Shown here in pieces: positions 49,591-51,466 of a DNA stretch of 51,466 nt. The stretch's first letter is position 1. The number at the start of each line of letters is the position of its first letter. The DNA lies in the NCBI GenBank assembly GCA_964583605.1, contig CAZOWL010000021.1, positions 1 through 51,466 on the forward strand, read 5' to 3'. The DNA is from CAZOWL01 sp964583605 (GTDB taxonomy: Bacteria; Pseudomonadota; Gammaproteobacteria; Chromatiales; Chromatiaceae). Both the position numbers and the translations under genes were made by a program. Below the pieces are notes generated by a model, which did no database searches, was not told where the DNA came from, and saw only the letters and a list, made by a program, of their open reading frames with translations.

Positions 49591-50517
49591 TCAGTAACGT
49601 CGTGGGACCTGGAGCTCTGGCGGCAGGACCTCGCGGTCGTAATCGGGGTTGAAGACCCGGTCGGGCAGCGTGATGGCCTCGTAAGGCACCTCGTGATAGG
49701 GGATCTGCTCTAGCAGGTGATGGATGCAGTTCAAGCGTGCCCGCTTCTTGTCGTTGCCTTCGACGATGAACCACGGGGCCTCGGGGATGTTCGTGCGCTT
49801 GAAGGTCTCCTCCTTGGCCTTGGTGTAATCTTCCCACCGGACGCGGGACTGCAGATCCATCGGGCTCAGCTTCCATTGCTTCAACGGGTCATGAATGCGC
49901 ATCAGGAAGCGCAGCTGCTGTTCCTCGTCCGTGATGGAGAACCAGTACTTGACAAGCCGAATGCCCGAGCGGACCAGCATTCGCTCAAATTCAGGCACGT
50001 CCTGGAAGAACTGCTCAACCTGCTCCGGGGTTGCGAAGCCCATCACGCGCTCGACTCCGGAACGGTTGTACCAGGAACGGTCGAACAAGACGATCTCACC
50101 ACCCGATGGGAGATGGGGGACATACCGCTGGAAGTACCACTGGGTGCGCTCGCGCTCGCTCGGTTTGGTCAAGGCGACGACGCGGCACACCCGCGGGTTG
50201 AGCCGCTGGGTAATGCGCTTGATCACGCCGCCCTTGCCTGCCGCGTCGCGTCCCTCGAAGATGACGGCGATCTTGGCGCCTGTGTGCTCCACCCAGCCCT
50301 GCAGCTTGATCAGCTCGGCCTGCAGCCTGAGCAGGGCCTTGAAGTAGCTCGCTCGGTCGAGCGTAGACGGGTGCCGTTTCTTGTAGACCCGCCGCAGCTC
50401 CATCGATAGTGCTGGCTCGGACACCTCGAGCTCGTAGTCTTCATCCAGCGTGTCCTCCAGCTCGGCCCTCAGCCACTCCATGGTGTCAAGGTCCTCGTCG
50501 TCAATGCTCATCGTCAT
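49591..50517 (-). CDS. ppk2: polyphosphate kinase 2 (PPK2)
   Basis: A 308-residue kinase that moves phosphate between polyphosphate and nucleotides. The Walker A loop is FEGRDAAGKGG, followed by RPSE-type KPSERERTQWYFQRY, the Walker B-like IVLFDRSWYNRSGVERVMGF, and the lid module with DPLKQWKLSPMDLQSRVRW. It is the single-domain form of about 230 core residues with an acidic N-terminal extension. ATGs at 50517 and 50511 are both possible; GGAG suits the second better. It precedes the amino-acid dehydrogenase gene by 17 bases and probably shares its transcript. Confidence 0.93.
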   Translation of the reverse strand: MTMSIDDEDLDTMEWLRAELEDTLDEDYELEVSEPALSMELRRVYKKRHPSTLDRASYFKALLRLQAELIKLQGWVEHTGAKIAVIFEGRDAAGKGGVIKRITQRLNPRVCRVVALTKPSERERTQWYFQRYVPHLPSGGEIVLFDRSWYNRSGVERVMGFATPEQVEQFFQDVPEFERMLVRSGIRLVKYWFSITDEEQQLRFLMRIHDPLKQWKLSPMDLQSRVRWEDYTKAKEETFKRTNIPEAPWFIVEGNDKKRARLNCIHHLLEQIPYHEVPYEAITLPDRVFNPDYDREVLPPELQVPRRY

Positions 50518-50805
50518 CTGCTCCGCTCTTGACTGGGGTTAGATCTTGCCGGAGATCGCTCGGGATGCATCGCGAGCGCTGTCGAATTAACGCCTCTCGG
50601 CCCACCAAGTGCCAACCGACTCTACCACTGGTACGGCGGCCGATCATGACGCTTTCATGTCCGAAGCCTTGGCCGCATGGCGATGAGACACGTGCGCTCA
50701 CGCCGCGAGAGGAGCTGGTCTCGCTTGTGAAGACACAGGCCGGGCAAGGTATCCCACTGGGTATGCTAAGCTCGTGCACCGATTTGCCAGCTAACATGGA
50801 GACGC

Positions 50806-51288
50806 ATGATGTCCAAAGTCCTGCTCAGAACCACCCTCGGCACGCTGACCGTTGCGCTGGCGACGGGTGTCGCCGCGCAGTTCACGCCGCAGGAGCTGAT
50901 GCCGCTTGAGGAGCTGATCCAGTATCGCCAGGCGGGATATCGGTTCATGCAGTGGAACATGGGCAAGATCAAGGTCAGCCTGAACCGCGACTACAACAAG
51001 GAGCAGGTGGCAGCGGCCGCGAACGCGATCGCGGCAATCGCCAATTCAGGTATGGGGGCCCTTTACCTACCGGGGACGGAGAAGGACATCGGTGACGTCG
51101 AGACGCGGGTCAAGCCAGCCTTTTTCAAGGACCCTGACCAGGTGGCCACCCTCGCGCGGGACTTTATCGCCAAGGCCGACCAGTTGAAGGCGGTTGCGGC
51201 AGAAGGAGATCAACAAGCGGTCTACACGGCCTTTGGCGAGGTCGCTGAGGCGTGCAAGGCCTGTCACGACAAGTACCGCGAGGATTGA
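50806..51288 (+). CDS. cytochrome c'
   Basis: A 160-residue periplasmic four-helix-bundle cytochrome. It has a signal peptide (residues 1-24, ending GVAAQ), the family start PEELIQYRQAGYRFM-like segment (ELIQYRQAGYRFMQWN), and the C-terminal heme site C150-H154 in CKACHDKYR. The heme is five-coordinate in this family and binds NO, CO or both; in purple bacteria it protects against NO. GGAG precedes the first ATG of the MM pair. No TTGAC-N4-GTCAA box is visible in the 288-base upstream region, so it may be outside the Dnr-type regulon proposed here. Confidence 0.92.
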   Translation: MMSKVLLRTTLGTLTVALATGVAAQFTPQELMPLEELIQYRQAGYRFMQWNMGKIKVSLNRDYNKEQVAAAANAIAAIANSGMGALYLPGTEKDIGDVETRVKPAFFKDPDQVATLARDFIAKADQLKAVAAEGDQQAVYTAFGEVAEACKACHDKYRED

Positions 51289-51380
51289 GCGTCTTCGTGC
51301 CGCCGCCACGCGGCGGCCGTTGCCGTTATCCGGGCGCTGGCCCTTGGCGATCGCCCGGATCAGCATGCTCGCGCGCCAAC

Positions 51381-51466
51381 CTAACGATCATGGGGCGAGG
51401 CGAGCCACCCCAGATCGTTCCCTCACCCCAACCCTCTCCCAGAGGGCGAGGGAGCGAACGTGCTTC
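51381..51466 (+). repeat. double-hairpin dispersed repeat, copy H (internally deleted, runs off window)
   Basis: It starts ctaacgatcatggggcgagg as the other copies, but jumps from gccacccca directly to gatcgttccctcacc. The right arm of the head hairpin (about 27 bases) is therefore missing. The second hairpin is intact and the tail reaches the window edge. Confidence 0.85.

Noticed and set aside
50529..50543. A third Dnr-type box between ppk2 and cytochrome c'
   Set aside because: TTGAC is followed at the right spacing by GTTAG rather than GTCAA; two mismatches in one arm make it no better than chance.

Overview
The window is a high-GC (about 64 percent by eye) chromosomal segment of a proteobacterium. 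The gene set includes a Tat-exported sulfite dehydrogenase with its cytochrome c, cytochrome c', a FixABCX electron-bifurcating complex, cobalamin synthesis genes, PPK2, a heme oxygenase and LptD/SurA. It fits a gammaproteobacterium of the Chromatiales type (purple sulfur bacteria and relatives). That placement is inferred from gene content only; no rRNA or photosynthesis gene is present to confirm it. I saw no tRNA, rRNA or CRISPR array.

Layout. 1-3100: accessory DNA with the end of a PIN gene, a REP-associated transposase flanked by its inverted REP sequences, an RHH/PIN toxin-antitoxin pair and a response regulator whose receiver has lost its phosphoacceptor core. 3209-8966: an RND efflux adaptor and pump, then convergent selO. 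8984-14469: a nitric-oxide-type cluster (hemerythrin, DUF2249, a multi-helix heme-copper-oxidase-like membrane protein, a Dnr-like Crp/Fnr regulator), a phosphodiesterase-like gene and nnrU. 14688-18581: a glycosyltransferase-like gene, then soxC-like sulfite dehydrogenase with a triheme cytochrome c. 18605-24858: HAD hydrolase, diguanylate cyclase, AI-2E family protein, mtgA, heme oxygenase. 24217-25610: a CobC-like phosphatase with cobS. 25619-29765: a small cytochrome b5-like protein, surA, lptD. 30154-33552: penicillin-acylase family protein and a PEP-CTERM-like protein. 33872-37643: fixABCX plus a small partner gene. 38178-42621: an XPF-like nuclease, DUF5995, an AT-rich stretch with DnaA-box-like sites, an M14-like lipoprotein and a dicarboxylate symporter. 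42693-51288: short hybrid cluster protein, a large PilZ/GGDEF/EAL protein, an amino-acid dehydrogenase, PPK2 and cytochrome c'.

Two patterns tie the window together. First, a perfect Crp/Fnr-type palindrome, TTGAC-N4-GTCAA, lies upstream of both the hemerythrin operon (9095) and hcp (44086). The Dnr-like regulator encoded inside the first operon is the obvious candidate reader, so the two loci 35 kb apart look like one nitrosative-stress regulon. Second, a double-hairpin dispersed repeat of about 120 bp occurs eight times, plus one decayed copy. In four places it has become part of a reading frame or its start: lptD, the cytochrome b5-like gene, the M14-like lipoprotein and the XPF-like nuclease.
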